DNA of 64,000 nucleotides. It comes from Spirometra erinaceieuropaei. Lineage: Eukaryota > Platyhelminthes > Cestoda > Diphyllobothriidea > Diphyllobothriidae. Below are positions 1 to 10,409 of this stretch, piece by piece. Each line of letters starts with the position of its first letter. Position 1 is the first letter of the stretch. The notes under the pieces were generated by a model, which worked only from the letters and a program-made list of their open reading frames with translations, had not been told where the DNA came from and did no database searches. Location: assembly GCA_902702965.1 (NCBI GenBank), contig CACRXP010000149.1:128539-192538 (forward strand). Reading direction: 5' to 3'. Made by a program: the position numbers and the translations under genes.

Positions 1-1000
1 TTCTCAGCCAATCACACCCATCCAAACCGGTCAGTCAACCTCAAGGTTGATGCGGACATGACCTCGCCCCAGGCGCTCTGATGCCTTCTCTCGATAGGCA
101 GGAAGTGTGCTCATCCAGCTTTAACCTGTTCTTCATTCCTTCTGTACAGATTACAATAATCGGTGAGATCTGGTCCAGCGGACCCACTTGATTTAAACCT
201 TATTATTAGCTTACTAAAGCAATTTTAGTTAGCATACCTGGCTTAACCCTCGGTGGGTAATAAAGGGAAAGGGAGCGCAAGCAGAGCTCGAAGCACGCGC
301 AGGGAGGCGAGTGAAGAGGGTGTGTACGCACTCTCCCCTGATACATCCGATCGCCTGATTAAGAGGATACTGGGGTCACAATCACAACTGGAGGCCCACG
401 GAGGGAATCACATGGTAATTCACAGTTTATGGCCACTATAGGGGAACCAACGGGGTTTCAATCCGTCAAAACGTTGCCAGCAGCAAGCCTTCTTAACCAC
501 TCCATGGATTAAGATAATAAAGCGGGCACAAGGAGGGCTCGAAGCTCGTGTGAACTGGTACCTGATGTGACCTAGGCTGGCGTATAAACATCCCCCCGAG
601 GCACAGTCGCTAGCCGGATTAAAGTAATAAGCAAGGTGCAAACACGTGATCTATGCATAGTCAGCGTAATCTCACGCACTAAAATTGGTGTAGGATGCTA
701 ATCATATGGTATCGATCTAGTGGGGCTACCGGGCCAAACCTCGCCTAGTAATCTCTGGACTAACGTCTAACTTCTCTTCCGATTCGGAACTAGGCCTGAA
801 TGTCGTAGTAGCCTATGACCTAAGATGTCTCGATAAGTTCTTTGTGAAGTTAGTCATTATGGGTTTCCGGTAGCTCTTACCCAATACCAGCCCGATTTTG
901 GATGTCGTACGTATTTGACGACAGTTTCACGTCACGCCAACCAAGCATTGACTGTCATTTGCAGTGGGTTCGACTCGCACAAGTCACCGCGTCAAGGGAT
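1..1000. other. No gene recognised
   Basis: I see no homology, long open frame or clear repeat family here. Short open frames are below 75 codons and carry no motif. Confidence 0.4.
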
Positions 1001-1009
1001 AGGGAGTTG

Positions 1010-1200
1010 AGAGAGCAAGTGAGTGGCAGGGGGGCTCACCGATAGTTTTTACGGAACTCACTCCTCCCGTTGTGCCTTACGGGCTCTCTCTAGAGCCCAA
1101 TCAGCAGCGGCACAGCGGCGCATGATATAGGTAGGATGGTTTTACCGACAACGGCAATTGAGACTTGAATGCTATTCTGCACGGAATCAAAGTCTCCATT
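1010..1200 (+). repeat. Dispersed repeat R2, copy 1
   Basis: Shares a block (ctcaccgat, tacggaac, actcctcccgtt, agcggcacagcgg, then ataggtaggatgg) with 6040-6235 and, inverted, with 7326-7440. It looks like a decayed fragment of a larger mobile element, possibly the leader side of the Penelope-like family, because the following aatggccattcc block is also found just before the Penelope fragment at 9.55 kb. That link is an inference. Confidence 0.45.
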
Positions 1201-1738
1201 TCCCGAAGTAAGCCGATTAGGCGTGGTGTTGTATATCGAATTGCGTGTGTCATCGAAGACGAGCTGTTTGGCATCGGCATCCACTAGAAGTTGTGCATTT
1301 AGGAAACTAAACCGTGAGGCTGATGCTACGCAAGCCGCTCTCACCAAAAACAAATCTACGTGCAAGCCATTGCTGTACGTATCTAGTGTGATAGTGGCGG
1401 ATCTTGCAACGGCTGCGCCATCAGTAATGCAAATTTCTAAATTCCGTCCTCAGGCAGATATTCTTTGACACCTATTTTGTATTTTTGATGAAACTGATCT
1501 CTGTAAACCACTAACAGACCCCTGGTGAATCTGCTGCTCTCTCTGCAGAACTACCCGCTGACCTCCTCTTAGTTAATTGATGGGATGGAACTTTCACTCT
1601 CCGTGAGTGTTCTTATAACCGTTAAGGACTCGGAGTCGAAAGGTCAGCTGCTTGTAGGTGAACTGTACAATCAGAACAAACTACCTCTTCCCACCAATCG
1701 CCTCCATGTCTGACTGCACAGTGGCAACTCAGGCATTA

Positions 1739-2160
1739 TTACTTCCTGCAAGATGGTCTTCTCTCGTCTGTGCGACGTAAGACCATTTCAACTGGCCCCA
1801 AGCCCGCACCGTGAGGCTGCAAGATGAGTGCGCGTGAGTGAGGGTGGGGCGATTCAACACTGCAGAGCACGCCGCTCACGACAAGACGTTGCATGCGCGT
1901 ACTTGCATACACTCCCCCTCCCCCCGCTCCCCGATGCACGCATTCACGCACCGCGGCTAATAGGTCGGTGAGGCCTTGAGCTCGATTCTGCAAGCTCCAG
2001 GCCGCCGCCGACGCCGGTGGTGGCGGCGGCGGCGGTGGAGTTAGCACAGGTCGATGCGCGCCCCTGGCGTGCAGAAGACGGCCCGCCCTGGCTCTCTGAA
2101 CTGACACGCCGGTGGGCAACACCACCCCTGGTATGCACACTCAGTGCTTACAGTGGTTCA
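1739..2160. repeat. GC-rich low-complexity tract with GGC run
   Basis: GC-rich stretch with a GGC trinucleotide run near 2018-2038 and a C-rich run near 1911-1932. It produces long overlapping open frames on both strands, including a polyproline one, with no recognisable domain. I read these as compositional artefacts. Confidence 0.5.
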
Positions 2161-2164
2161 GTAC

Positions 2165-2624
2165 CAAGCCTTTTGGCTTGGCGTGGCCTCGCTGACGACT
2201 TGGCTTGAGACTCCAACTGCCAACAGTTATGCACTGCCCAGGCGTGTGTTTGCACTCAGCGTCCCCTACTCGAAAATGCATCAACTGGCGGTGATCTCGG
2301 CAGGACTAGACCCCACGACAGAGTGAAACTAACCCACTAACCCCGTGTTTCGCTCGACCCCGACCGAGTGCCTTGATTTGCCCATATGCTGTCTACGTTA
2401 CCTGCCAAGTGCACCACAACTTACGGGACTAAACTAATTATAATTCAGTAGGCTGGTTTTCCTAAGAATTTAACGTTGAACCCACCAGATGTTCGCAAGG
2501 CGAGTTGGAACGATAGGTGAGTTGTCTACCTAGATTTCCCGAATTAGTTAGTCAATTAAATGGGTTCAAACCTACCGAAACGCCTAGTAGTTAAAGTTGA
2601 TTCGAATTCTCGAGATTTTCAACT
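2165..2624. other. No gene recognised
   Basis: AT-balanced sequence between the GC-rich tract and the Penelope fragment. Nothing recognised. Confidence 0.35.
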
Positions 2625-3372
2625 ATGAAGCCGCACAGTGAGTTTGACTGGGCAAGGCTGGCAAGCTCCAACCTCCTGGGGATCCGGTTTAATTTATGTT
2701 GGACACTAGAAGTCTATAGCGGTGGTTTGGCCGGGGTGAAATTCACATTTAAAAAATTCCAGGACTTGCTTCGCGAAAACGGGTATCCTGACAGGTTCAT
2801 TGCAAAGAACATTGCCGAACAACGCGCAAAACCCACCACACTGACCGCTGAAAAGAAAACTTTGTTCCTCAAAGTTCCTCTCCGAGGATACGCTATGAGT
2901 GAACTCCTAAGAAGACGCCTTGATCAATCTGTCTCGAAAACCTTCCCAGTAGTAAGGGTTCGCATAGCATTCTCTACCAACGCTATTTTACGCGGAGAAG
3001 GCAAGGATAGGCTGCCACCTCAGACCACCTCAATGTGCATCTACTCATTCGCTTGCTCCTATGGGGCAGGTTATATTGGTCGTACGAGTCGGCGTGTTTC
3101 CAAAAGAATACAAGAACACCTTCCGCATGATTGGCAAAAAGGGAAATTAGGAGAATAGACAACACCATCCTTGCGCGTGCAGTGGATTGATGACATCGTA
3201 TGGACCCCCTCTGAAGCTTTTCGCGTGATTTAGAAGGTCCCTTCGAGCTACCCTAAGATACCGGGCCAGCGTGTGTTAGCAACATCAGAATCGGCCGCCA
3301 TTAGGTTACGAAAACCGACCCTATGCGTCCAGAAGAACCTCGTTCAGGCTCCGCGCTTACCGTGGTCAAAGG
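2625..3372 (+). pseudogene. Penelope-like element, GIY-YIG endonuclease tail (fragment 1)
   Basis: C-terminal part of a Penelope-like retroelement protein. The open frame 2625-3158 carries the RT-to-endonuclease linker from about residue 35 and then the GIY-YIG core near residues 136-160 (SMCIYSFACSYGAGYIGRTS, followed by RRVSKRIQEH), the usual cysteine-containing strand pattern. Homology continues past the stop in another frame (EAFRVI, then KVPSSYPK and IRLRKPTLCVQKNLVQA) to about 3370, so at least one frameshift has occurred. The reverse-transcriptase domain is missing upstream. These proteins copy RNA into DNA and nick the target with the GIY-YIG domain; this copy cannot be autonomous. 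Confidence 0.8.
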
Positions 3373-3379
3373 TTGACTA

Positions 3380-3780
3380 ATCACATACACCTTTATGCGC
3401 CCTTCCACCCTTGCCTAGCTTGTGTTTTTAGAACTAACTTTTATCGATTTTTTTAATCACTGCACCCCGTTCTCATATAACTGAACCGCCTGTAGAGAAA
3501 TTATCGAAAGCAACGTTTTCTCGCCACCTTGTCTTCTGAAATTCACATTTACATAGACAGTGTTTGTGTGCTTGACCAACATTTTGGTGGCCAACTTCTC
3601 CGGTTTCTGCTACGAAGATGCTCTTGCTCGCCTGTTTCCTCTGAAATCGCAATTCACCTGAAGGGGTACCTGAACCCCGCGTCAGTACTGAACACGAGCG
3701 CAGGCCTTCATCGGTCGGCCAAGTGAAACACCCAATGGGGAGTTTATGTGAGAAAAATGTTTTTTTTTGAATTTGATAGG
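3380..3780. other. No gene recognised
   Basis: Probably Penelope 3' flank at its left edge. A 65-codon open frame at 3529-3726 has no motif. Confidence 0.3.
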
Positions 3781-4040
3781 GTCAGGTGTGGTTATGCAGC
3801 CGCGCCTTAGGCAAGAAAACCCCAGACACCTGTAATACGAGACCGGTTGTAATAAGAGTTTTTACAAGTGGGGCCGGGGATCGCACAGGCGACGAGCTCA
3901 AGTAGTTGTATGCAAATGAAAAGCTATTGGGAATGCGCAGTTGTACTTTAAGTGGTTGAGAAATAGTTGCCCAGCTCCTAACCCTAGACCATAACCCCCT
4001 AGCCCTTAACCGCAGCCCTAAACCCTAACCCTGAAACATC
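3781..4040 (+). repeat. Dispersed repeat R4 ending in telomere-like CCCTAA tract (copy 1)
   Basis: The block from 3781 (gtcaggtgtggttatg onward), through the gacgagctcaagtagttg and gttgagaaatagttg segments, matches the inverted copy at 20155-20425 piece by piece. It ends in degenerate CCTAACCC repeats at 3975-4033. Two copies in opposite orientation with the same order show that the telomere-like tract belongs to a mobile repeat. Confidence 0.7.
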
Positions 4041-4207
4041 CAACGCGAAAGTTAGAAAGAGACGATAGGCCGAAAGTCAAGAAGGACGATCGGAATTGGG
4101 CTGAAATGGCAAAAAAGAAACAGGGCCGCCAACGGAACACACACCGCAACGCACAGCAACACCATGCCAACGTAATCACACTAACTCAAAATAATTAAGT
4201 AGGTTAA

Positions 4208-4215
4208 CAGTATTG
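4208..4215. repeat. Merlin copy 1 target-site duplication, left
   Basis: CAGTATTG, repeated exactly at 5005-5012. Eight base pairs is the duplication length known for Merlin/IS1016-type transposons. Confidence 0.9.
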
Positions 4216-5004
4216 GGTAGCAATCGAGATACAGCACCCAAAAAATCCGTTACCTAGAAATAATACCCTTAACAGTGGACTCAAACGCCCTCAAGCTATA
4301 TCAGCGGTTGCAGGCCTACTTTCACGCAATGCTTGGACTTTCCCCGACGGCCTAACCTGGGCTGGCCGAACGAACATCGCAGGAGGTTACATGGACGATG
4401 GTCGTTGTTACCAACCTTCCCCATAGTTGCACGCGTACACCTGAATATACGACATACGTTCGCATTATGGCAGTTTATTACAAAACAAAATCAATATTGA
4501 ATAAGATAAGTCTGCGCAACATGGGAAAGGAACAGTTCCCAGGCATCTGTCAAAGACATGGCATTGAGGCCAAACCAAAGACGATAATGTACTTCGTCTA
4601 TGTGAGCCCACACAGCTCGACCACATACAGGGCCTCGCTCGTAGAGTTTCCTTTTCAGTCTACTTCAGTATGCCTCAATGGCATTGGTGTGCCGTCCGGT
4701 GGTAGGGTCCTTGAAGTTCTTTGTGTGGTTAACAGAGGGATGTAGATAACCCTCTGAGGGAAGACGATTATACGCCTTCCACTCGTCTGTTACCACTATA
4801 CTGCCTTTGGCGACCCATTTTGTAATAACGGAACGGAGAGCGGGCCAACTTCGATCATTCACCTGTTCAAGTAAGGCTTTCCGTCAGCTAGTATCGTTCA
4901 TCCCGACCAGCCACCACCCATAAAAACCCTATTACCACCTGTTCCGTAAAACAGGCTGCTTTGATTAGGCGGATTTTTTGGGGTGCCATCTCCCGATTGT
5001 TACC
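4216..5004 (-). mobile_element. Merlin DNA transposon, copy 1 (non-autonomous)
   Basis: A 789-bp element bounded by 8-bp direct repeats CAGTATTG (4208-4215 and 5005-5012). Terminal inverted repeats start GGTAGCAATC on the left and GGTAACAATC on the right (read inward) and extend about 35 bp, to the AAAAAATCCG block. The interior encodes a Merlin/IS1595-family transposase remnant on the minus strand. Only about 90-100 bp lies between the transposase-side terminus and the recognisable DDE region, so the protein N-terminus with the first catalytic Asp is missing. Same layout as 27443-28181. Confidence 0.93.
4500..4912 (-). pseudogene. Merlin (IS1595-type) transposase fragment, copy 1
   Basis: Minus-strand open frame 4862-4665 carries VVTDEWKAY (second catalytic Asp of the DDE domain) and the NHTKNF, HTNAIEAY block around the third acidic residue. 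The frame then hits TGA exactly where the family has Trp (I-E-x-x-W-S-x-L-K-R) and stays open afterwards (SRLKRKLYERG, VWAHIDEVHYRLWF). So the protein is cut by a single TGG-to-TGA change. The same TGA is in copy 2. Confidence 0.85.
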
Positions 5005-5012
5005 CAGTATTG
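5005..5012. repeat. Merlin copy 1 target-site duplication, right
   Basis: CAGTATTG, identical to 4208-4215. Confidence 0.9.
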
Positions 5013-5329
5013 TGTCTATCGGGTGCGTCTACAAAACCAAATCTTACCTTTGACAATTTTTGGGGAAACACGTGGGCTCACATAAGGCGAAGGAAATGTA
5101 CATCTTGTAGTCTCATTCATTTCAGGATGTTGGCCTATAAGGCGCAAACTTGTTCATTTGTTCGAAAGCAAACCAAAACGCGTCTTCATACAACTTTTTT
5201 AGTATTTGCTTGGCTCAACCTTGATTAAAGTGGGTTTCGTCGAATGCAACATACTTGGACAGTGATAATAACGACTAATATTAGCCAGAAAGGCAGAAAA
5301 ATTGGTCGGGCACCGGAAGTGTTGGTTTG

Positions 5330-5620
5330 TTTGTTCGAACTTTCGAATTCGCGCAGGAGTCCATTGTCAGAGATAGAGTAGCAACAGAAGAGGCAACAAT
5401 TATAAGAGGCATGGAGATGGCTGCGCAGGACTCCGTACCCGGCGACAAATCGATGCATCGATTAACTGAGCCTTTATTGGAGGCCCAGGCTTCAATGATT
5501 TCTCGGTTTGTCCTGTGTAAGGCTTTTCGGGACTCAACTACGCGGTTGGGTAACTTTTGATTGCGGGTTTCACTACAGTCGTGAATTAGAAACTCAATGT
5601 GAAGCAAGTGAGCACCTCCA
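5330..5620 (-). pseudogene. Penelope-like element, endonuclease C-terminus (fragment 2)
   Basis: The minus-strand frame from 5607 reads HIEFLIHDC, then REIIEAWASNKGSVNRCIDL, which matches the end of Penelope GIY-YIG proteins (leucine/isoleucine-rich helix, ExW, then NSVNR-type motif). The GIY and YIG strands themselves are not visible. The copy is truncated on both sides and non-coding as a unit. Confidence 0.6.
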
Positions 5621-5639
5621 AAGATGGTTTTTACAACAC

Positions 5640-6039
5640 CTAGTACGATTTTCTAACACATTTCCCCATGAAGCTCGTTTCTACTAATTAGCTAGCTAGA
5701 AATGACAGTTCAGTCTCTATCGCAGGCATTTAAATACCGGAGATTATTGCGGTGAGCACCAAGGGAGGCGAAAGGGCGATTACCTCTTGCCCTTGAAATC
5801 GACTTAGAAGTCACGGGGACTTTAAAGCTAGCCCAGTTGTCCCCCATATGTGTGGTTCATCGTAAGCCTTTCGAAAAAACAAACTATACCAGTGTAGGAA
5901 CAAAGGCCTCTTGACGCTTTATGGAAAACAGGTTAATCCGACAAACCCCGTGCCTTTGATATACAGCCGGCTAGAACCAAGCTGAACAGATGACATTTTG
6001 GATCTGATCATCTCCATCACCCATAAGGTCCGAGTGCGT
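5640..6039. other. No gene recognised
   Basis: Nothing recognised between Penelope fragment 2 and the R2 copy. Confidence 0.3.
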
Positions 6040-6235
6040 GTATTCATCCTCTATCAAGTTTATTTACTATGATAGAGGGCTTCTCACCGATCGTGTTACG
6101 GAACGTACTCATTCCGTTATGTTTTGGGGCTTGATCTACAGCCTTGCGCGCAGCCGTGCAGCGGTCAGTGGTATAGGCAGGATGGCCTATTCGACAAAGA
6201 CAAGGGGGACTGGAATGGCCACTCCTTACTTACAG
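6040..6235 (+). repeat. Dispersed repeat R2, copy 2
   Basis: Matches copy 1 (ctcaccgat, tacggaac, actcattccgtt, then agcggtcagtggtataggcaggatgg) and continues into the aatggccactcc block. The palindromic element at 6236 begins immediately after it. Confidence 0.5.
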
Positions 6236-7222
6236 TGCGTGTCCGATCTCATGAAATGTTGGCCAAAATTCAGGAATGCGTTTCCGATTAGGAAGGATTA
6301 CATAAGTGGGGTTGTTATACTGATTACCATGCGACATAACCCTATAACATTTCGGACTCGCTAGGATGTCGGCTTTTGAATGCACTTCTTTTTGACCTCC
6401 TGCAGAAACCACGCTCGGTAAAAAATGACAACTTAAGTAGCATGCACTTTTTCTATTGATTTTCGATATTTCTATAAATTCAAATATATTTTGCAGAAAA
6501 CATGCATAAAATATGCTTTCTTTTGCTCATTTGGTAGGAAATCCCATTGTCTTCATGTTTTATACTCGAAGGAGGAGTGTAATTGGGTTTTAAAAAAGTT
6601 TCTAATTATGAGATTTTTAAGACCGTGCGATGTCCATGCATGCAAGACCGCACATGTCCGTCTACTAATGCTCCTCATGAAATGTGCAACACAATCCGGT
6701 TCCATTTCAAAGTTTCCTGAACTCTATGTGGTATCTTCTTAAAGGCATAGAGGAATGTATGATTTTCCTTACGCGGAAAGCATGCACCTTGTAGGCTGAA
6801 ATTTCTAAACGCTGATGCAACGGCAGAACAGACTGAAAATTATCCTGGAATTGGGAAACTTTTTTAAAACTTAAATTCACACTTTCTTCGGGCATAAAAT
6901 ATGAAGACAATGGGAGTTACTACCAAATGAGCAAAGGAAAACATATTTTTGTGCATGATTTCTGGAAAGTATATTCGAATTTATAAGACTATCGAAAATC
7001 AATAGGAAAAGTGCATGCTACTTAAGTTGTCATTTTTTACCGAGCGTGGTTTCTACAGGAGGTCAAAAAGAAGTGCATTCAAAAGCCGACATCCTGGCGA
7101 GCCTGAAATGTTATAGGGTTATGTCGCATGATAATCAGTATAACAACCCAACTTAAGTAATCCTTCCTAATTGGAAACGCATTCCAGAATTTTGGCCAAC
7201 ATTTCACGACATCGGTCACGCA
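6236..7222. mobile_element. Palindromic (foldback) DNA element, 987 bp
   Basis: The two halves are inverted copies. The left end (TGCGTGTCCGATCTCATG, then AAATGTTGGCC) matches the inverted right end (TGCGTGACCGATGTCGTG, then AAATGTTGGCC). Pairing continues through the actttttctattgattttcg and tgctcatttggtag blocks to about 6600 and 6860, giving arms of at least 360 bp; the central part is diverged. No transposase frame is present, so it is non-autonomous. I cannot find a convincing target-site duplication. Confidence 0.8.
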
Positions 7223-7261
7223 GCATCATCAGCCGTCATCAGCCAACCGTACCCAACCCCC

Positions 7262-7338
7262 GTTTTACAACCCCTGGGAATCGGACTTGCGTTCTATTGG
7301 TTAGAAGTACAACACTAATCACTGAGCCTATACTACTG
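7262..7338 (-). repeat. tRNA-Arg(TCT)-like sequence (SINE-type)
   Basis: On the minus strand an A-box-like block (TAGGCTCAGTGATTAG), a loop with CTTCTAA (anticodon TCT) and a B-box-like block (CAAGTCCGATTCCC) occur with tRNA spacing. Stem pairing is eroded, and it sits inside repeat R2, so this is a tRNA-derived repeat, not a working tRNA gene. Confidence 0.4.
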
Positions 7339-7440
7339 GCCGCTGTGCCGCTGCCTGCTGGGCTTTGGGTCGAACTCCAAGGCAAAATGGGAGGAGTGTG
7401 TCCTGTAATATGTTCAATGAGCGCCCCTCTACCATTGTTA
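7326..7440 (-). repeat. Dispersed repeat R2, copy 3 (inverted)
   Basis: The complement contains the actcctcccattttgcctt, agcggcacagcggcc and agtataggc blocks of copies 1 and 2. Confidence 0.45.
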
Positions 7441-7447
7441 ATTAACC

Positions 7448-7690
7448 GATGGTGGCACGCCTAGGTGCGGCTCCGGCCATGCCAGCCATCTACGCCCTCC
7501 CCCCTCCCTTCGGTCTTCCTGACTCTGTCTTTACACCGGGTCCAGGTGGGAAATTTGGAGGGGAGACAGAGTGAGGTAGATGCTGTGCAAGTATACTACC
7601 ATTATAAACTAACTCACGCACAATTCACCGTCCGTGATCCATCTTGCTGTGTAGCACACGGTGAACATCGTTAAAACCGACGGTCGAACT
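7448..7690 (+). repeat. Repeat R1, 3' part (copy 1)
   Basis: Contains the R1 landmarks in order: ggcacgcctaggtgcggctc, ggtcttcctgactctgtc, accgggt, ggtagatgctgtgcaag, aactaactcacgca, and tagcacacggtgaacatcg. See 18040-18495 and 55655-56160 for the fuller copies. Confidence 0.75.
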
Positions 7691-7728
7691 CTTGTGTTAA
7701 TTACCCGACCGCAACCGAGAGAACAATG

Positions 7729-7803
7729 GGGCAGCAGCTCAATGATAAGAGCACAGGACTTCTAGCCAGCAGAACTCGAGTCCAAGCCTCAGTGGTCGCC
7801 GAT
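7729..7803 (+). repeat. tRNA-Arg(TCT)-like sequence (SINE-type)
   Basis: A-box-like AGCTCAATGATAAGAGC, anticodon-loop CTTCTAG and B-box-like CGAGTCCAAGCCTC at tRNA spacing. The anticodon stem is broken, so I read it as a tRNA-derived repeat. Confidence 0.45.
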
Positions 7804-7925
7804 CCGGGGGGCTGGGTACGATTGGCCCATGACAGTCTACAAACCGGAAATGGCCATTTCAGTCTCGCTTGTCTTTGTCGTTAATGTCATTCTGTTTCTT
7901 TACTGTTAGAAGTTAGTATTCATCC
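7804..7925 (-). repeat. Penelope-associated leader repeat (inverted)
   Basis: The complement (acaagcgagactgaaatggc, then a catgggccaatcgtacccag block) matches the sequence just upstream of the Penelope fragment at 9540-9605. It is probably a dispersed piece of the same family. Confidence 0.4.
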
Positions 7926-8624
7926 TGCCACCCAACCGCAATAAAATACAATTATTAACTCAACAATGACACCGTCGGTAGCTTCATTTTGAAGACGTAC
8001 TTAAAACAGCTTTTTGTAGTGAGTCTTAACAGGGGGCGATGATGATATGCAAATGCGATGTTGGCTCAACGCCTAGGCTAAACGACAACCTGTACTGGCA
8101 GTCACCTTCGATGCCACACAGCCTACTGCATAATAGGTGAAGTTTGGAGATGGCTGTTTCCAACACTGCACACGCCGCGTAGAAATGTGTGGTTTGCATT
8201 TTTTACCGTTTACTGCCGCACTGAGAGACTATGAGACACTTAAAGGGCCTCCAGATCTTAAACCTCATGCTTGCTTTCTCCAACATGCGTAAGTTGGCCA
8301 GCATGTGGAGTCGTATGCACTATTGATCGATTTCTATCTTGGCTGCTGCGAGGTTACACTTTCTGTTAATTGATCACTGCCATGGAGCTATCCTGCCTTT
8401 TAGGGTGACAGTCCAGTAAAGTGCAGGGCCACATATCACCATTCTGGGCCTAAAGGTCTGTAAGTGTCTGCTGTGCCTGGACTAACAAATCATGGCCCTC
8501 TCAGCCTGGTATGCGCTGCCAATTCTCTGACACCTGGCTCCCTGCCAGTAGATGAGCTTACGCACTCGCTGAGTATGCAGACCGTGAGCATGGCTGCCTA
8601 GTCATCCTCGTTCTCTGATTTGTC

Positions 8625-8825
8625 GTGCTGTTGTTGGTGGTTAAAATCCAGGTCAGGTGGTGTGGAGTGGAACGCCAAGGTGTGGGCCCAGCCGCGCCAT
8701 CCACCACCGACCTCCGCGCCTCCGGTCTTCTTGATTCTGTCTTGATACCGGGCTCCGGTGGGAGAGGAGGAGAGAGTTCGGTAGATGCAGCGCGAGTTGT
8801 CGTGCCGGCTTCGCCTTACTGATGA
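8625..8825 (+). repeat. Repeat R1, middle part (copy 2)
   Basis: Landmarks gttaaaatccaggtcaggtg, gtggaacgccaagg, ggtcttcttgattctgtctt, accgggctccggtgggagag and ggtagatgcagcgc are present in R1 order. Confidence 0.75.
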
Positions 8826-9238
8826 CGGACATAATCAGATGCGATGGTCGAAGTGTCATCATGGAGCTTATTCTTTGCCGGAATTCTATCCTGAATGTTA
8901 ACAGCCTTGCAACGCTGAAGGGTCAAGCCAATCAACCGAGCTTCTGCTAGTTCCCATATGCATGCGTGTGACTTTCCCTCACAAATAAATGTAACGAAGT
9001 AGCGAATAAGGGCATTTTAGTAAATTTCTCTGTGATTCCATTTTTCTGCAAAGAACGATTGACAACAGTAATGTCTTTGTCAGGAGCTCTTGGATCTTTG
9101 CTCAGTTCGACCAATCTGAACAGTCTTATCTTAAAGAAGAAAGTTATTGGCTCATCTGTTTCCTTGTTAGTAAAGCGAGCAAGGCACGGGAAGAGGAATA
9201 TCCCGGTAATACGGGTGGCTTAGCATTAGCATTGAGAG

Positions 9239-9258
9239 GTTAGGGTTAGGGTTTAGGA
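9239..9258 (+). repeat. Short telomere-like TTAGGG tract
   Basis: About three degenerate TTAGGG units. It is interstitial and resembles the R4-associated tracts. Confidence 0.5.
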
Positions 9259-9559
9259 TGGGGCCAAGATCAAGCTAAAGGCTAGGGCGCAAGGGGTCGT
9301 CAGCATAACGGTTGGCCCTACTCACATTTCCTACTGTTAACCCCGTCGAAGTTGTGGTCGTTACAGCTGTTTGTCTAGGCGTTAAGCTGACATCGCGTTT
9401 GCATATCACCATCAACCCTGTTACAGCTATCACAAAAAGTCTTTTTAGGATATCTTCAAAATGAGACTACCGACTGTATTATTGCTGGACTAATTTTACT
9501 TTACTGTGGTATCGTCGCAGGGTGATAACAAACATCTAACAGGCGAGACTGGAATGGTC

Positions 9560-10405
9560 ATTCCTGGTTTGTCAACTGTCATGGGCCAGTCGTACCCAGC
9601 CCGTTGGCCTTCGACCCCAGGCAACAATTCGTCGCCGTTTGATGCAACCCAAAGACATACTTCCACCCACTGAAACCTGAGCAGTTGTCTATCAAAAACG
9701 TCGTAACGATGAAGACTGCAACAACGCGTGGGAAATCGGACGGAAACTGCAGACTCGCCTACACGAGCACAAACTGGCAACTCGGAGATTAGACCCAAAC
9801 TCACAGCTTGCGACTCACAATGGAGCAACTGGCCACTGTTTTGACTTTCAAGGTGCAACCGTCCTAGGCCGGGGCACCTCAGGGGCAGAACATCTAATAC
9901 TTCAGGCTTGGTGCCCAGATGCCAACTCTATTAATAGGTATCTAAACATTCTTGCGGCCCATAAAGTCATATGTCATTTCATACGCCATTACTATGACAA
10001 AACGGTCACACGGAGCTCAGTTATACCGAGCAACCACAGCCCTTCGACTAATTCACCCAAAATGGGAGAGCGAACACAACCCAACCCAATTGGGGTGACG
10101 GCGCGCAACACAGGAGGCCACCAACATTCACAAACGATGTTCAGAAGGCACCGGCCAATAAAGAAGAAGAAAAGTGATCAGCCCAAAGCTAACTTATTCT
10201 GACGTCTATTTAAAGTTATAGTCGACTCTTACATAAAACTCTTTGATAATGGGGAGCCGACCAAACTCACCGAAACGTCCGCAGTGCAATCCCCTTGATC
10301 CGTTGAGCACTTCACTTTTATCAGGGATGCATAAGCCTGTAGTAACATTCACTATAAAGGTCTGGCCCTTAATTGCTGAGCTGAATGTCATAGTGGTGCT
10401 TCATT
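9560..10405 (+). pseudogene. Penelope-like element, 3' region with GIY-YIG tail (fragment 3)
   Basis: One frame from about 9715 to 10200 reads LQTRLHEHKLATRRLDPN, then THNGATGHCFDFQGATVLG, then LILQAWCPDANSINRYL, the C-terminal half of a Penelope GIY-YIG endonuclease with its conserved EH, GH and NSINR elements. The part before it is frameshifted. A Lys/Arg-rich tail and a stop follow, then a non-coding 3' region with a hammerhead-like motif (10243-10279). No reverse transcriptase is present. This copy ties the RNA motif to the Penelope family within the window. Confidence 0.75.
10243..10279 (+). ncRNA. Hammerhead-like motif 1, after Penelope tail
   Basis: TTGATAA (decayed CTGATGA box), then T, then a helix GGGGAG / CTCACC (5 of 6 pairs) around a 9-nt loop, then CGAAACGTC reading GAAAC-GTC. 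Canonical hammerheads have GAAA, a short helix III and a cleavable UH; ACGU alone would give a two-pair helix III usable only in a dimer. The extra T before helix II is not canonical. Two box changes suggest this copy is inactive. Confidence 0.5.
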
Positions 10406-10409
10406 ATTG

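Noticed and set aside
1739..2140. Polyproline protein frames
   Set aside because: They come from a GC-rich low-complexity tract, overlap on both strands and have no domain.
4665..4862. Bacterial insertion sequence contamination (IS1595/IS1016-like protein)
   Set aside because: Two copies with Merlin-type ends, different target duplications and animal repeat context show a resident eukaryotic Merlin element.
7262..7803. Functional tRNA-Arg genes
   Set aside because: Anticodon and acceptor stems do not pair and both lie inside dispersed repeats.
9496..9858. 120-codon minus-strand frame
   Set aside because: It is antisense to the Penelope fragment, whose homology on the plus strand explains the sequence.
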